Numbered from the stretch's first letter, positions 50,352-61,497 are shown. The stretch is DNA of 64,000 nt from Salinivibrio sharmensis (GCF_001995985.1 NZ_MUFC01000009.1:76184-140183), one strand, 5' to 3'. The notes: generated from the letters alone by a model not told the origin. Made by a program: numbers and translations.

Positions 50352-53027
50352 ATGACTCGTAAGCCGTTTGTCACACTGCATAGCAAAGCCGCACTCATTT
50401 TTATTTTGGGCTTGTTGGCCATTTTTATTAGTAGCCTCCTGGTGACACGGTATTTTTTTCTGTTCGGTATCAGCCATTTAGAAGATATTGAGATTGCCCG
50501 ATCCAATGATCAAGCTCAGGCCATTATCGAGCGGCTCATTAATAATCAAGCAGAATACGCTATCGATTGGGCGCATTGGGACGATACCTACGAATTGGTT
50601 AACGGACGCAATCCCGACTTTGCAGCAAGAAACCTAGAGGACGCCAGCTTAGAGTCCTTGGGACTCAATCTGATGGGGTTTGCTGATTTAAACGGGAAAG
50701 TGATCGAAGCTAAAGTATTGAATGAAAAGGACGAGCACGCTTTTATCTCCGACATATATCAATCGGCTCCGGTGCACGACCACATCACCCAAAGATGGAG
50801 CAATCAACGACAATCCTTAGCTGGCTTACTTGAACTGCGCGGAAGAATATGGGTGATCAGTGTCAGCCCAATCAGAGACAGCTCAGGACAGGCTGAAGCT
50901 GCTGGGTGGATGATATGGGGCCAAGCACTGACGGGACGTTTTCCATCTGCCTATGAGAATATTTTGGCGGGTAAAAACACCCTCGTTACAGCAACATCAA
51001 TTTACGCAAACTCCGAGCTTCCTTCCATCGCACGGGATAATACCTACATTACACGCCTCAGCCCCCTGCACGACCTTAATGGCGATCTGGTCGCCATTTT
51101 AAAAACCAAAGAGCCGCGCCGCTATTACCAGCAAGGTAAGCAAGTGTTTTATTACTTGATTCTCGCGTTGGTTATCATCAGCGCGCTCATTGGCGGCTCG
51201 GTATACCTCCTTTATCGACGAAAAGTGACTAAGCCGTTTATCTCTTTCGAGCGTGACGTGAGTGCATTACTGGGTGATGCTGCGTCTCCAACCAAATCAA
51301 AAGACACATTCACACGCATTACTCAACAAATTGAGGCCTTAGCTCAGTCTTCGTCGCAAACAGAACAGCAGTTAAAAGAGGCATTATCAAAATTCGATGC
51401 GTTATATCACAGCCAACATTTGGGGATGATTGTCTTAGAAGGAGAGAAGATTGTTGATGTCAACCAGGCGCTTTTACAGTTGCTCGGTCATCAGCGTAAT
51501 ACCTTACTGCACCGCTCTTTTGCCACACTGGTGATCAATGATGAGTCTGCACTTAAGCAACTGATGCAGTTTGAGCAACACCCCGAGCGTGAGACAACCC
51601 ATTTTGAAACCACCTTACAAAGTGCCGCGGGGCAACCTTTAAATTGCGCCATAGAGGTGATCCGCCTCGACCGACAAGAAAGCGGCGCCGTCATGCTTGC
51701 CGTTAAAGACATGAGTCAACAAAAGCGACAAGCCGCCTTGATTGAAACCTTGTCTCAGCATGACACCTTATCAGGACTGCTCAACCGGCCCGCAACCATT
51801 AAAGCATTAAACGAGGCCTTATCTGGGCCTAGCCCTGTTTCCACTATCTATTTTATTGCCACTCGGCTGCGTGAAATCTATGAGATATACGGCCATGCCG
51901 CTTATGACGGTGCCGTGAAACACATTGCTGATAGCCTCAGCCAACGTTTTCACGGCGTAACTGTGGGGCGTTTGAGTGAAAATGAGTTTGTGATCTTTAG
52001 CCATAGCAACGACGATAACAAACTCATTAATGAGGCCAACGACGTACTAAGAGACAGTACCAACCATTCGACCATTACCGATACCGAGTTTGATATTGGT
52101 TTAAAAGCCGCGTTCGTTGATTCCCATCTTCAATTTGAGCACTTCGAGGCACTGGTGCACTGTGGCTTTTATGCGATAGAACAACAGCATGGGCCCAAGC
52201 AACATGTCATTATCGTAGACGATGCTCTCGCTCAAGCAGGTCAAGAGACCTTGGTGATCAACCGGAACCTCGTTGCGGCGCTCAAAAATCATGAGTTTAC
52301 CGCTTTCTTTCAACCCATTGTCAATGCGACATCCAATCAAGTGATCGGCTTTGAAGCATTAGCTCGCTGGCATCATCCGGCCCTGGGAATGATTTCGCCT
52401 GGCATCTTTATACCATTAGCGGAAAAACACAAACTCATCATTGAGCTCGACGAGCTGGTGCTAGAAAAAGCCTGTGCCTTTTTACAACAAATTCAACAGC
52501 ACTGGAGTAGACAATCACAACATCGCCTTACCATTCACATTAATTTATCGAGCCCACACTTCGGCGCGAAGTCTCTCGTCACCAACCTCAAACGGCTTAT
52601 TCAGCAATATCAATTGGCTCCTGGACAGCTGGTATTAGAGGTCACTGAAAGTATTTTGCTTGGTGCCGATCAGGAAACAATAAAACGGATGCACGATCTT
52701 AAAGCGCTTGGCGTCCAGCTTGCACTCGATGACTTTGGTACCGGCTACTCGTCCTTCAGCTCTTTGTGCAATTTCCCGCTCGATATTGTCAAACTCGACA
52801 AGTCTTATATGAGTGAAATTGAGACAAATGAAAAAGCAAAAACACTGGTGCGCAGCATCATCAACATGGCACAAGAGTTAGGGATGACTACCGTGGCAGA
52901 AGGTGTCGAAACCGCCTCACAACTGCGCATTGTTAATGTTTGGCGCGTCGATGAAATTCAAGGGTTCTATTTCTTCAAACCCATGAGTGCGGAGCAAGCG
53001 TTAAGTACATTTGCTCACAACAAGTAA
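50352..53027 (+). CDS. CHASE4-PAS-GGDEF(degenerate)-EAL cyclic-di-GMP phosphodiesterase
   Basis: An 891-residue inner-membrane signalling protein. TM1 (ALIFILGLLAIFISSLLVTRYFFL) precedes a periplasmic CHASE4 domain (YAIDWAHWDDTYELV). TM2 (YYLILALVIISALIGGSVYLLY) follows near 280. A PAS domain spans about 335-460. The GGDEF domain has SENEF (RLSENEFVIF) in place of GGDEF, so synthase activity is unlikely. The EAL domain is intact: FEALARWHH, INLSSPHF, LEVTES, DDFGTGYSS, KLDKSYM, VAEGVET and QGFYFFKP. It should degrade cyclic di-GMP in response to a periplasmic signal. ATG 50352 is used. Confidence 0.93.
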   Translation: MTRKPFVTLHSKAALIFILGLLAIFISSLLVTRYFFLFGISHLEDIEIARSNDQAQAIIERLINNQAEYAIDWAHWDDTYELVNGRNPDFAARNLEDASLESLGLNLMGFADLNGKVIEAKVLNEKDEHAFISDIYQSAPVHDHITQRWSNQRQSLAGLLELRGRIWVISVSPIRDSSGQAEAAGWMIWGQALTGRFPSAYENILAGKNTLVTATSIYANSELPSIARDNTYITRLSPLHDLNGDLVAILKTKEPRRYYQQGKQVFYYLILALVIISALIGGSVYLLYRRKVTKPFISFERDVSALLGDAASPTKSKDTFTRITQQIEALAQSSSQTEQQLKEALSKFDALYHSQHLGMIVLEGEKIVDVNQALLQLLGHQRNTLLHRSFATLVINDESALKQLMQFEQHPERETTHFETTLQSAAGQPLNCAIEVIRLDRQESGAVMLAVKDMSQQKRQAALIETLSQHDTLSGLLNRPATIKALNEALSGPSPVSTIYFIATRLREIYEIYGHAAYDGAVKHIADSLSQRFHGVTVGRLSENEFVIFSHSNDDNKLINEANDVLRDSTNHSTITDTEFDIGLKAAFVDSHLQFEHFEALVHCGFYAIEQQHGPKQHVIIVDDALAQAGQETLVINRNLVAALKNHEFTAFFQPIVNATSNQVIGFEALARWHHPALGMISPGIFIPLAEKHKLIIELDELVLEKACAFLQQIQQHWSRQSQHRLTIHINLSSPHFGAKSLVTNLKRLIQQYQLAPGQLVLEVTESILLGADQETIKRMHDLKALGVQLALDDFGTGYSSFSSLCNFPLDIVKLDKSYMSEIETNEKAKTLVRSIINMAQELGMTTVAEGVETASQLRIVNVWRVDEIQGFYFFKPMSAEQALSTFAHNK

Positions 53028-53090
53028 CGCGGGAAGTTGAATGTACAAAGAGAGCGATTACAAGTTGATCACGGTGTTCATTTTTGATTA

Positions 53091-53127
53091 AAAAGGCTGC
53101 CGCGTGCCGTATCAGCCTTTCATTTTT
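53091..53127. terminator. Terminator between the EAL gene and TM2 gene
   Basis: Stem AAAGGCTG / CAGCCTTT with a 13-base loop, followed by CATTTTT and preceded by an A-run; suitable for both convergent genes. Confidence 0.7.
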
Positions 53128-53148
53128 GGAAATCTTTATTCGAGATAT

Positions 53149-53481
53149 CTACTTCCAGTCACGTTCTAACTTCCCGTCTTTGAAACGGTACATTGAGAAC
53201 CCGAACTGTAGTTCATTACCATTACCATCTTTAACAATACCGGTATCTTTGCCTAGGCTATGACCCATTAAGTCAACCATTAGTAATGCATTATCAATAA
53301 ACCACCATATACCAAAGCCACCCAACGTGCAGGCTTTCAGTAATCCGGAGCCAGGTTTGCCTAGATAGAATCTATCTGCGCCGATAAACCCTAAAAACAT
53401 ACCTAGGATTAGTGCGATTATTCTATTTTTGGGTTTAAAATTCTTCACTTCTTTCTCTGGTGCAGGTGTTGTATCTGTCAT
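53149..53481 (-). CDS. TM2-domain membrane protein
   Basis: A 110-residue protein with two membrane helices in the TM2 layout: [51 protein letters not shown], including the GADRFYLG and WWFID motifs. A cytosolic N-terminus rich in Pro/Lys/Glu and a C-terminal tail [17 protein letters not shown] complete it. TM2 proteins occur widely and lack a clear bacterial function. Stands alone. Confidence 0.88.
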   Translation of the reverse strand: MTDTTPAPEKEVKNFKPKNRIIALILGMFLGFIGADRFYLGKPGSGLLKACTLGGFGIWWFIDNALLMVDLMGHSLGKDTGIVKDGNGNELQFGFSMYRFKDGKLERDWK

Positions 53482-53996
53482 GTCCCTTCCTCATTTACAC
53501 AGTAAAAGTTCGACTGGGTGTAAATACCAGAAAAGTTACGTAAACCTCAACTTTTTGTTCGTTCTTTTAGACATCGACTCCATAATTCTAGCTTCGCAAG
53601 TTCATTAGCTTCATTGAGCGATACTGACCGGAGAAATATAAGCTACGCCCCCCCTCTACGCCCCGAACACAGCTTAGAAAAATGTGAACTAATGCTTTAT
53701 GGCGTCTGTTTAACTTGCAAAATTGAGATCTTTCCCCTGTTTACTCGTGATTGCTCATCAAAAAATATGCGATAGATCATGGGAGAATAAAAGGACCTCG
53801 AGAATTTTACTTCCTCCCTAGTATCACTCAGTTTAGGAGGATGTGCCTTTTTCTTAATTAAGTAACACTAGTGTCAATTATCGTCTCTGTCGGCGCGCTA
53901 CCGGTTGTGCCATCACTCTTCGCACGACGCCTTTGTCTCGCCACTCGACGAATCAGAATATTTCTTTGTGCGGTTTTATTTGTGCGGATAGTGATT
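53482..53996. other. Intergenic region upstream of the chemoreceptor gene
   Basis: 515 bp between the TM2 gene and the chemoreceptor, without a supported gene; the chemoreceptor frame is open to 53871, but the residues are Arg-rich and unlike a receptor. A weak hairpin TCCTCC (53812-53817) / GGAGGA (53836-53841) may form. I do not see a cyclic-di-GMP riboswitch consensus here. The chemoreceptor promoter must lie within. Confidence 0.5.
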
Positions 53997-56084
53997 ATGA
54001 AAAAGTTGCGTAACCTTTCTATAAGTCAACGAATAAGCTTAGCTGCCTCGTCCATCGTCCTGATCGGTCTTGGGGCTGTGAGTGCCGTTTCCTTGTCAAC
54101 GCTGAATAGCAGCCAGTCGGCAATGTCATCCCAGGTCACTGAAAACGTAAAACGTGACCAGGTGATCAAGATGCAAAATCGCGCAACAGCGATTAGCGAG
54201 GAGATCCATGCGTATATTGCCTCTCCCCTCGACACTGTGCGGACTATCGCTCAAATTTATACCTCAGAAGCGGAAAAGAATAAGTCAGCACGGATCCTCG
54301 ACCGAGATGATATTCCTCGGATCATGTATTCGATTTTGAAACGCCAACCTGAATGGCACAACATCTACACAGAGTGGCAAAAAAATGTGTTGGGCGCCGA
54401 TGCTTTTTACTACGGCGACCCAACAAGCGCTGCAGATGGCCGCTATGTGCCGTCGGTGTCGGTGGATGAAAACGGAGAAATGCGCCTTACCGCTGCGCAA
54501 AATTTTTCTGAAACCAATCCTTGGTATCAATGCCCGGTGAGCACACAAAAAGATTGTATCACCGATCCGAGAACGGCTGAGATTAATGGCAACACTCAAA
54601 CGGTGTTTGATGTAACAACCCCCGTCTTCCGTTTCGATAAAGCCGTTGCCATGGTGGGTAGTACACTGACTACGGCACAAATCCAGTCCATTCTGGCTAA
54701 ACGTGCCGACAATAACGGTAAGCTGTTTGTTGTTAGTCAAAATGGACGAATCGTTGCCAGCACCGATCAACAGGCCCAGCATGGTGCCCCGGTCTCCAAA
54801 CTATCCTCTCCCGCGTATCACTCTCTTGCCAAGCTTCAAAACCAGAGCCATAAAAGCCAATTCAAACAAACCGATTCGCACTTTTATGTGTCGCAACCCA
54901 TCGAGTTTGGCAATATGTCTCAGACGTGGTCAGTGATGATTGTGACCCCCAAGCAGGCCGCGATGGCACCCGTCACACAACTGAATCAGATGATGACTAA
55001 CGCCGAAAGCGATATTCAAAACACCATTTATTGGGTAAGTGGCCTCGTCCTTGTTCTCGCTTTTGGGATCATTCAAGTCGTCATCAGACGCCAATTGGCG
55101 CCGTTAACCAGTGTTGATCACTCCATTCAGGCGATAGCCCAAGGTGGTGGCGATTTAACTCAGCGCTTGTCGGTTAATGGTAAGACCGAGATTGATCGTA
55201 TCAAACAGTCAGTCAATCAGATGCTGGATGCGCTGCAATCAATGGTGGGACAAATTCAACAAGTGGGTGGGCGCTTATCCGACACATCAACGACAGCCAA
55301 TAACGCCATCACCGATGCCCACCAAGCGCTGTCTGATAATACCGAGACATTACACCAAGCCGCGACCGCGATGGAGCAACTGACTGCGACCTCAAAAGAT
55401 GTGGCAACCAACTCTGAGGCCTCAAAAGAGAAAAATGACGCAGTGGTCTCATCGCTGAATCAGTGCATGGAAAATGTTGCTAATAATGTGGCACGTAACC
55501 AAACCGCCAACACAGATCTGCAAAAAGCCAACAGTTTTGTTAGCGAAGTCAAAACCAGTGGTAGCGATATTGCCTCTCTACTCGACGACATTCGCGGCAT
55601 CTCAGATCAAACCAACTTGCTAGCGCTCAATGCCGCAATTGAGTCGGCACGCGCCGGTGAGGCTGGCCGAGGATTTGCGGTGGTCGCTGACGAGGTGCGC
55701 GCCTTGGCCCAGCGTTCACAAAAGTCTGTCGACCAAATCGTCTCGACGCTTGAGACGTTCAATCAACTCCTTACCGATATTGAAGCTGTCATCCAACAAG
55801 GTGAGCGTGGTGCGGCAGAAGGTTATCAAGCGAGTATTTCCGTGCAGGAGACCTTAACCGAGATTGTTGATTTGGTGCAGCAGCTAGGCGATATCAATTA
55901 CCAAACCGCAGGCGCGGCCGAAGAGCAAAGCGCGGTTTCTCAGCAGGTGGCTGAAAACATCCAAGCTCTTTCGCAGCGTATTGAACAAACTTTGTCACTC
56001 AGTGAGCAAGCGCAAGGCGCAAACCATACGCTGAACCAAGAAGCCACCACCATCCGTCAGCTGGTCGAGACGTTCAAAGTCTAA
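53997..56084 (+). CDS. Methyl-accepting chemotaxis protein with Cache sensor
   Basis: A 695-residue chemoreceptor. TM1 ([21 protein letters not shown]) is followed by a periplasmic dCache-type domain (about 45-335) with a [13 protein letters not shown] insertion holding two Cys. TM2 is [25 protein letters not shown] domain follows. The signalling tip is [40 protein letters not shown], the invariant receptor hairpin. No NWETF-type pentapeptide ends the protein. ATG 53997 is chosen since a basic N-terminus and TM1 follow at once. It feeds CheA/CheW; ligand unknown. Confidence 0.93.
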   Translation: MKKLRNLSISQRISLAASSIVLIGLGAVSAVSLSTLNSSQSAMSSQVTENVKRDQVIKMQNRATAISEEIHAYIASPLDTVRTIAQIYTSEAEKNKSARILDRDDIPRIMYSILKRQPEWHNIYTEWQKNVLGADAFYYGDPTSAADGRYVPSVSVDENGEMRLTAAQNFSETNPWYQCPVSTQKDCITDPRTAEINGNTQTVFDVTTPVFRFDKAVAMVGSTLTTAQIQSILAKRADNNGKLFVVSQNGRIVASTDQQAQHGAPVSKLSSPAYHSLAKLQNQSHKSQFKQTDSHFYVSQPIEFGNMSQTWSVMIVTPKQAAMAPVTQLNQMMTNAESDIQNTIYWVSGLVLVLAFGIIQVVIRRQLAPLTSVDHSIQAIAQGGGDLTQRLSVNGKTEIDRIKQSVNQMLDALQSMVGQIQQVGGRLSDTSTTANNAITDAHQALSDNTETLHQAATAMEQLTATSKDVATNSEASKEKNDAVVSSLNQCMENVANNVARNQTANTDLQKANSFVSEVKTSGSDIASLLDDIRGISDQTNLLALNAAIESARAGEAGRGFAVVADEVRALAQRSQKSVDQIVSTLETFNQLLTDIEAVIQQGERGAAEGYQASISVQETLTEIVDLVQQLGDINYQTAGAAEEQSAVSQQVAENIQALSQRIEQTLSLSEQAQGANHTLNQEATTIRQLVETFKV

Positions 56085-56106
56085 TCCGGCGCTCTCTCTT
56101 GATCGC

Positions 56107-56139
56107 AAAAAAGGGCACTCATTACTGGTGCCCTTTTTT
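56107..56139 (+). terminator. Intrinsic terminator of the chemoreceptor gene
   Basis: Perfect 12-bp stem AAAAAAGGGCAC / GTGCCCTTTTTT with a nine-base loop. Confidence 0.93.
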
Positions 56140-56292
56140 CAAACATAGTAACTCGATCATTTCTTTATCTTAGCTACAGCCTTATTTCTTATGGTGTTCG
56201 CGAAACGGAGGGAAGCCAGCAGGACACAGCTTTGGTAGCTGTACACCAGGCTTGGCCATAGTTCGGTGTCTTGTCCTTGCTAAAAACAAATA

Positions 56293-56323
56293 AAAAGCTA
56301 GCTTCGTCATAAAGCTAGCTTTT
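56293..56323 (-). terminator. Intrinsic terminator of the amylopullulanase gene
   Basis: Perfect 12-bp stem AAAAGCTAGCTT / AAGCTAGCTTTT with a seven-base loop; it lies 36 bp after the amylopullulanase stop on the minus strand. Confidence 0.88.
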
Positions 56324-56358
56324 GTATCTATTCGCGATGCTGTGTTTTGCTCAGAGCC

Positions 56359-59300
56359 CTATTGCTTGAATACACCAACAACGGGGTTTGCTTGTGATCT
56401 ATCTAACCACCATACATAGTCGCCAGCTTCGGCAAAGTGAACGCTGAAGTTACCATCACTCGTCTTAGCCAAAGGTAAAGATTGCGGATGCGGTTGGTAA
56501 ATCCAAGCATTAACTTCATGAGACCAATCATCATTAGCAAATTTGAACTCATGGCTGTCACCGGCGGCGACAGAGATCGGCATAGTACGATATTGCTCAA
56601 CGCCGACACACTGAGCACTATTTTCCACTGACCAATCATTCATTGAACCACGTAGATAGAGCGATTGAGAGCAATCAGTGACTTCTTGTCCTTTTTCAAC
56701 CACAAACACACTGGCGCTAAACGCCGGTATACTAAAGGTGCCATTGGTAAAGGTTGCATGCGCTGAGGCGTGTTGACTCGCGGCAAGCGCTGGATGCAAC
56801 CGATAAGGCTGACCTTGCGTATTGGCTAGGAAAAAATCTTGCCCTGCTGCACTGTTATTGATCAGTACCACCACTGATTGATGGGGCTGATCCTTTTGGT
56901 TTTCCGTTGGCACTGTGCTGGCGGTGATTTGCATTGCCACTACGCCATTTTGACCACTGACATTGTGAAAACGTACTTGATCATTAATTTGCTGAGCGGT
57001 GGCTAAACGCAATAACGGCGTTGTGCTGCGCACTTGTAATAAAGTTTTCAACCATTCATGGGTTTGAGTAATATCTTGAGGACTGGGGCCATTTGGATCT
57101 TGCTCTATTCTATCAAGGATCATGTCCCAGCGATCGTGTGCGCTACCACACCTTGCGCTGTTTTTCTCACACGACGGTAGACCAACATTCCAGTTATTGG
57201 TTTGCTGCGTAAAATCAACGTAGTTAAACCAGTCACCTGAGTTATAACTGTCGCGATCCATCGATTTAGAGCGTAACAAGTCTTGTCCCATGTGAATAAA
57301 TGGGATCCCTTGGGCCAATAACGGGTAAGCCATCGCAATTTGCTGCACTTTTACACGCTGTGTCGTATCCATATTAGGCAGGGTTTCAGCAAAATTATCC
57401 CATAAAGTGGGGTTATCGTGTTTAGAAACATAGTTGACGGTTTCATTAGGTTCTAAACTGTAACCTGTTATCTGGCCGTTCCAGAGATAATCCTCACCAC
57501 GAATGCCACCATCAATCGGTAACTGATTACTGCGCAAATTACCGAGCAAGCCATAACGCACCACATTTAACGCATGCCCATTTTCCCAAGGTGCAGCGAA
57601 AATACCACCTTCACGTACTGCTTCACGAAGGCGATCGTTAAACGTCCCTATTCCCGTGCCCGCCTTATTGAGCTGCGTGGCTTGTCTAAAACGCGCATCA
57701 TTTTTTACTTCACCAAAATTCCACCCTTCGCCGTAAAAATAAGTCTCAGGATAAATAGCTTGTACTGCTCCACGTGCGCGTAATCCCGCTTTTAGTGGTA
57801 TATGACCCATCAGATCAAAACGAAACGCATCAATGTGATAATACTCGGACCACACTTTGATCGAATCGATCATCAATTTTTCCATCATTGCCCATTCTGT
57901 GGCGGTGTTATCGCAACAGGTTGAGTTTTCTATCGCCCCCGTTGATGGATTGAGACGATGGTAATAACTCGGCACCACTTTATCTAGCACGGAATGCTGA
58001 CTATCAGGGCCAGCGGCATAAGTGTGATTATAAGCCACGTCCAACGCCACTGTTAGTCCCATCTTATGGATGGCTTGAATCATCTGCCGTGTTTCAATCA
58101 CACGCGCTGGTCCATTGGCATCACTGGCATAGCTGCCTTCTGGTACATTAAAGTGGAATGGGTCATAACCCCAGTTATAGCTATCCAGCCCACGCATCAG
58201 TTGCCACAGATTATTGGCATCAGAGCTCGTCGGCTCAAAACCTGCAAAGATATCGAGTAGTGGCTGGTTGGCTGGTTCGCTCGCGCATAACTGCTGACCA
58301 AAGGCATTATTATGTTCTGGCTGTTCGTCTAAAAGCTGACATAATTGACCAAGGGTCTGGTGGACATCAATGCGCTGGTTAGGATCTTCATTGATTGAGC
58401 CAAGGTTGTTAATCGGTAACAAATGTAAGGTAGTCAATCCCGCATCAGCTAAGCTCTGTAAATGCTGAACAGGCTCACTATTTTGCAACGTAAAGGCTAA
58501 GTATTTACCTCGGTAATCTTGCCCACCAGGAGAAAGCTCTAGCGTTGATTGATCACGCGCACTAAAGTCACGCACTTGGGCTTCATAGATGCTGAGATCT
58601 GTCGGGTTGGCAACGACTGGACGTTTTACTGAGTCCCAACCATCTGGGAATAGCTGTGGGTCGGCGAGGTCTAGTGCTTGGCTAAACTCACCATTAGTAG
58701 ACACGTTGACCGAGTAAGGGTCACTAACTACCACTTGCTGTAAGTGCTGAGTATCAAAGCGAACTTGCTCAATATGGTAACGATAATAATGTCTATTGGC
58801 TTCATTTTTTGGTAAACGCGTTGACCAAATTCCGGTGCTTTTGTCTTCTTTTAGCGTTATTTCACGGCTATTTTCGGTTAATTGTGGGCGAATTTCCAAA
58901 TTAACATGCTGTGCAAGAGGCGCCCACAAAGCAAACTCCACCTCATTGCCGTGATAACTTACGCCCAAAGCTTGATGATAAGCGCTATTCTGATCGTCTC
59001 GATTCGCGTACAACGCATCTAAAACGCCTGCGAGTTGCACCCGATCATAGTGAACCAATTGCCCATCTTTATAACCGGCTAACAAATGTTGCTGTTTTAA
59101 CAGCGATTGTAGCGAGAGTTCCTCAGGTAACGTTATTTGATAAGCTGGGCCGTCGAGATAACCAAAGCGACAGTCTTCTTCAACTGGTTGACATTCCGTG
59201 CCCGCATAAGACACTGGAGTTAACTCTATTTTACCATCGTACCCTTGCAATTTATCTTGCTCGATACGCAAAGTCGCATTGTCTGAATAATACAGGGTGA

Positions 59301-61365
59301 CTTGATCAATAGAATGAGTGTCAATACCGTGCCACACTAGCGTCTCTTTATCGACCCAATGACCTCGAGCGAGAGTCTCACTTAGTGGGTTAACCACAGT
59401 GCTAGATTGATCATCATCACTCGATTGCTCTTGATCACTTGCCTCTTGATCATCATCGGTTTGGTCCGGTTGCGTGTGCTGATCACCCTCAGCCGCATCG
59501 TCCCCTTTGCCAGAGCCCTGAACATTGCCGGTCTGATCACTGCCTGCTTGATCATGGTTATCTTGGCCATTATTGTCTTGTTCCTCGGCTATGTCCTCAT
59601 CACTTTCAGTCGACTTAACTCGACTTGCTAGGTGAATAGCTAAGGCCTTTTGTGGACCCACAGTCACATTATCAATTCGGCCTTTCTTATCAACCGTCAC
59701 TTGATGATCCGCACAATCGTCTATTTCCGCCTCCATCACATTACAGTATTGTCCTGCTAGTAAGCTTGTTTGTAGTTGACTGAGCGAAAATGGCTGCTGG
59801 CTATGATTAATCGCAACAAAACCGCGCCCTTCACGCGCAAACGCAATTTGATTTTTCGCACCATTATACCAGTGGCTGGTCGGTGCTTGTCGGACATCTT
59901 GTCGAAAGGCCACCATATTCGCAATCGCTCGCCAACGGTGCTCGCACACCCAAGGCTCACCAGCAAAACAGGCTAAGCGACCATCAGCTTGGTGAACGTC
60001 TTTCTCTGGTGGCCCCAACTCACTGTTAGTAAAGGCATAACTGGACATTACTCGAGGGTAGCCATAATCCCACGCCAGCATAAATACATTCGCAAGGTCA
60101 TAAATATTGGCATATTCAGAATTGCTTTGGTGAGTGAGAATACTGCCACCAGCGCCATGCCCACGCTGATTATCATGGTTGTCAAGAAATACCACAGCTT
60201 TATCGCTAGGTGTATATATTTCTTTCCAATCACTGCCAAATGTTTTTAACCAATGTAAATTGCCCTCGGTAAAAACCCGGGCGATTTGTTGGCCATAACG
60301 AAACTCTTCAACGGCGGCAATAGGCGTGTATTGCTGTGAACGCACAGATTCTTCATTACGCGTGTCGATCACTTCAGAAAAAAAGTAGGCCTGTTCCCGC
60401 TGTGTGACTCGGTCCAAGATAGCGCTTAAATCATCAGCGGCGATATGCTTTGCTGCATCAATCCTAAAGCCTTTCACTCCAAGCGCAATTAACTCATCAA
60501 TATAGGCGGCGATGGCTTGCTGTACATGCGGATCAGCGGTATTTAAATCCGGTAAACCACTTAGGTCACAATGCTGAACGCGCCAAGTCCCATCATCTGG
60601 ATTCTCACCGCTGTGGTAATCTTTACCATCAATCGTACAGTTACGATCGGCATTTTTAGGCATATGGTACTGGTGATAATGGCCAAGCTCTGCAGAAAAA
60701 CGACTATCACCATCAAAAAACGGGTTGTCAGGTTTAAGCATGCCTTGGAGATGTTCACGACGCTCAAACTGACTACCTGCCGTACCAATCGCCTTTCCAT
60801 CCTTATCAATTAATCCAACGTCAGTACCATTCTCTCCCCAATCAGGGAAGTGCAGCTCATCGGTGATGTCAGCGGTATGGTTAATGACCAAATCAGCATA
60901 AATATCAACGCCATGCTCTTTACACGTATTGACCATATCAATGAACTGATCGCGATTCCCACTACGTGAGTTAAGACGGTAGCTAACCGGTTGATAACGC
61001 GTCCACCAGGTACCGCCAATGATATGCTCATTAGGCGGCGATACCTGGACAGCGCTAAAGCCCTTTTGTCCTAAATAGGCACACTCTTGAGCGACGTCTT
61101 CCCAGCGCCATTCAAACAAGTGCACCATAGCGGTGTGATTGTTAGGTAGATTAGTCTCGTTTTTCTCCTTATTTTGTGATTTCTGGCTATTATTCTGCTC
61201 ATTGATATCGTTTGCCTCTATTGTTGGTGAAGCGATATTTGTATCTTTATTTATCTTATCAGTTTGAGTCGTTCCTTCACTATTACAACCTGATATAAGA
61301 ATAGAAATGAAAAGCGCAAAAACGACTTTTATTATTTTTTCAGGCACAATGACATTTGTATTCAT
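56359..61365 (-). CDS. Lipoprotein fusing alpha-amylase and pullulanase (amylopullulanase)
   Basis: A 1668-residue lipoprotein (lipobox ISGC, start MNTNVIVPEKIIKVVFALFI). Residues about 75-570 are a GH13 alpha-amylase: VHLFEWRWEDVAQECAYLG, DLVINHTAD, GFRIDAAKHI (nucleophile Asp), FFSEVID (acid Glu), FLDNHDNQRG. An acidic Gln/Asp/Ser linker (about 595-665) leads to a pullulanase with CBM48-like domain (VEFALWAPLAQHVNLEI), YNWGYDPFHFNVPEGSY, AYNHTYAAG, FRFDLMGHI, GEGWNFGEV and YVSKHDN. Both triads are intact. A C-terminal starch-binding-like domain (LYLRGSMNDWSVEN) ends it. It should cut alpha-1,4 and alpha-1,6 links of starch, glycogen or pullulan at the cell surface, feeding LamB. ATG 61365 is preceded by GGAG. 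Confidence 0.93.
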   Translation of the reverse strand: MNTNVIVPEKIIKVVFALFISILISGCNSEGTTQTDKINKDTNIASPTIEANDINEQNNSQKSQNKEKNETNLPNNHTAMVHLFEWRWEDVAQECAYLGQKGFSAVQVSPPNEHIIGGTWWTRYQPVSYRLNSRSGNRDQFIDMVNTCKEHGVDIYADLVINHTADITDELHFPDWGENGTDVGLIDKDGKAIGTAGSQFERREHLQGMLKPDNPFFDGDSRFSAELGHYHQYHMPKNADRNCTIDGKDYHSGENPDDGTWRVQHCDLSGLPDLNTADPHVQQAIAAYIDELIALGVKGFRIDAAKHIAADDLSAILDRVTQREQAYFFSEVIDTRNEESVRSQQYTPIAAVEEFRYGQQIARVFTEGNLHWLKTFGSDWKEIYTPSDKAVVFLDNHDNQRGHGAGGSILTHQSNSEYANIYDLANVFMLAWDYGYPRVMSSYAFTNSELGPPEKDVHQADGRLACFAGEPWVCEHRWRAIANMVAFRQDVRQAPTSHWYNGAKNQIAFAREGRGFVAINHSQQPFSLSQLQTSLLAGQYCNVMEAEIDDCADHQVTVDKKGRIDNVTVGPQKALAIHLASRVKSTESDEDIAEEQDNNGQDNHDQAGSDQTGNVQGSGKGDDAAEGDQHTQPDQTDDDQEASDQEQSSDDDQSSTVVNPLSETLARGHWVDKETLVWHGIDTHSIDQVTLYYSDNATLRIEQDKLQGYDGKIELTPVSYAGTECQPVEEDCRFGYLDGPAYQITLPEELSLQSLLKQQHLLAGYKDGQLVHYDRVQLAGVLDALYANRDDQNSAYHQALGVSYHGNEVEFALWAPLAQHVNLEIRPQLTENSREITLKEDKSTGIWSTRLPKNEANRHYYRYHIEQVRFDTQHLQQVVVSDPYSVNVSTNGEFSQALDLADPQLFPDGWDSVKRPVVANPTDLSIYEAQVRDFSARDQSTLELSPGGQDYRGKYLAFTLQNSEPVQHLQSLADAGLTTLHLLPINNLGSINEDPNQRIDVHQTLGQLCQLLDEQPEHNNAFGQQLCASEPANQPLLDIFAGFEPTSSDANNLWQLMRGLDSYNWGYDPFHFNVPEGSYASDANGPARVIETRQMIQAIHKMGLTVALDVAYNHTYAAGPDSQHSVLDKVVPSYYHRLNPSTGAIENSTCCDNTATEWAMMEKLMIDSIKVWSEYYHIDAFRFDLMGHIPLKAGLRARGAVQAIYPETYFYGEGWNFGEVKNDARFRQATQLNKAGTGIGTFNDRLREAVREGGIFAAPWENGHALNVVRYGLLGNLRSNQLPIDGGIRGEDYLWNGQITGYSLEPNETVNYVSKHDNPTLWDNFAETLPNMDTTQRVKVQQIAMAYPLLAQGIPFIHMGQDLLRSKSMDRDSYNSGDWFNYVDFTQQTNNWNVGLPSCEKNSARCGSAHDRWDMILDRIEQDPNGPSPQDITQTHEWLKTLLQVRSTTPLLRLATAQQINDQVRFHNVSGQNGVVAMQITASTVPTENQKDQPHQSVVVLINNSAAGQDFFLANTQGQPYRLHPALAASQHASAHATFTNGTFSIPAFSASVFVVEKGQEVTDCSQSLYLRGSMNDWSVENSAQCVGVEQYRTMPISVAAGDSHEFKFANDDWSHEVNAWIYQPHPQSLPLAKTSDGNFSVHFAEAGDYVWWLDRSQANPVVGVFKQ

Positions 61366-61440
61366 CACCACTCCATGCTGCAGAAAAGATTAAGTGAATT
61401 AATAAGTCTTTATCTTTCAGGTCACGTTATAAATTACCTA

Positions 61441-61466
61441 TAAGAATCATCAATATATTATTCTTA
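61441..61466. promoter_or_regulatory. Inverted repeat between malM and the amylopullulanase gene
   Basis: TAAGAAT and ATTCTTA, twelve bases apart, in the 132-bp AT-rich gap. It may be an operator or transcript hairpin; there is no T-run and no MalT hexamer in the gap. Confidence 0.3.
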
Positions 61467-61497
61467 TGTAAGATTAAAAAACTCCTTCTAAGCTCGA

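Noticed and set aside
53482..53996. Cyclic-di-GMP riboswitch before the chemoreceptor gene
   Set aside because: None of the conserved GEMM core sequences is present in this leader.
59407..59631. Hydrophobic plus-strand frame opposite the amylopullulanase linker
   Set aside because: Its Ile/Leu-rich sequence is the antisense image of the Asp/Gln-rich linker, a known artefact; no ribosome-binding site.
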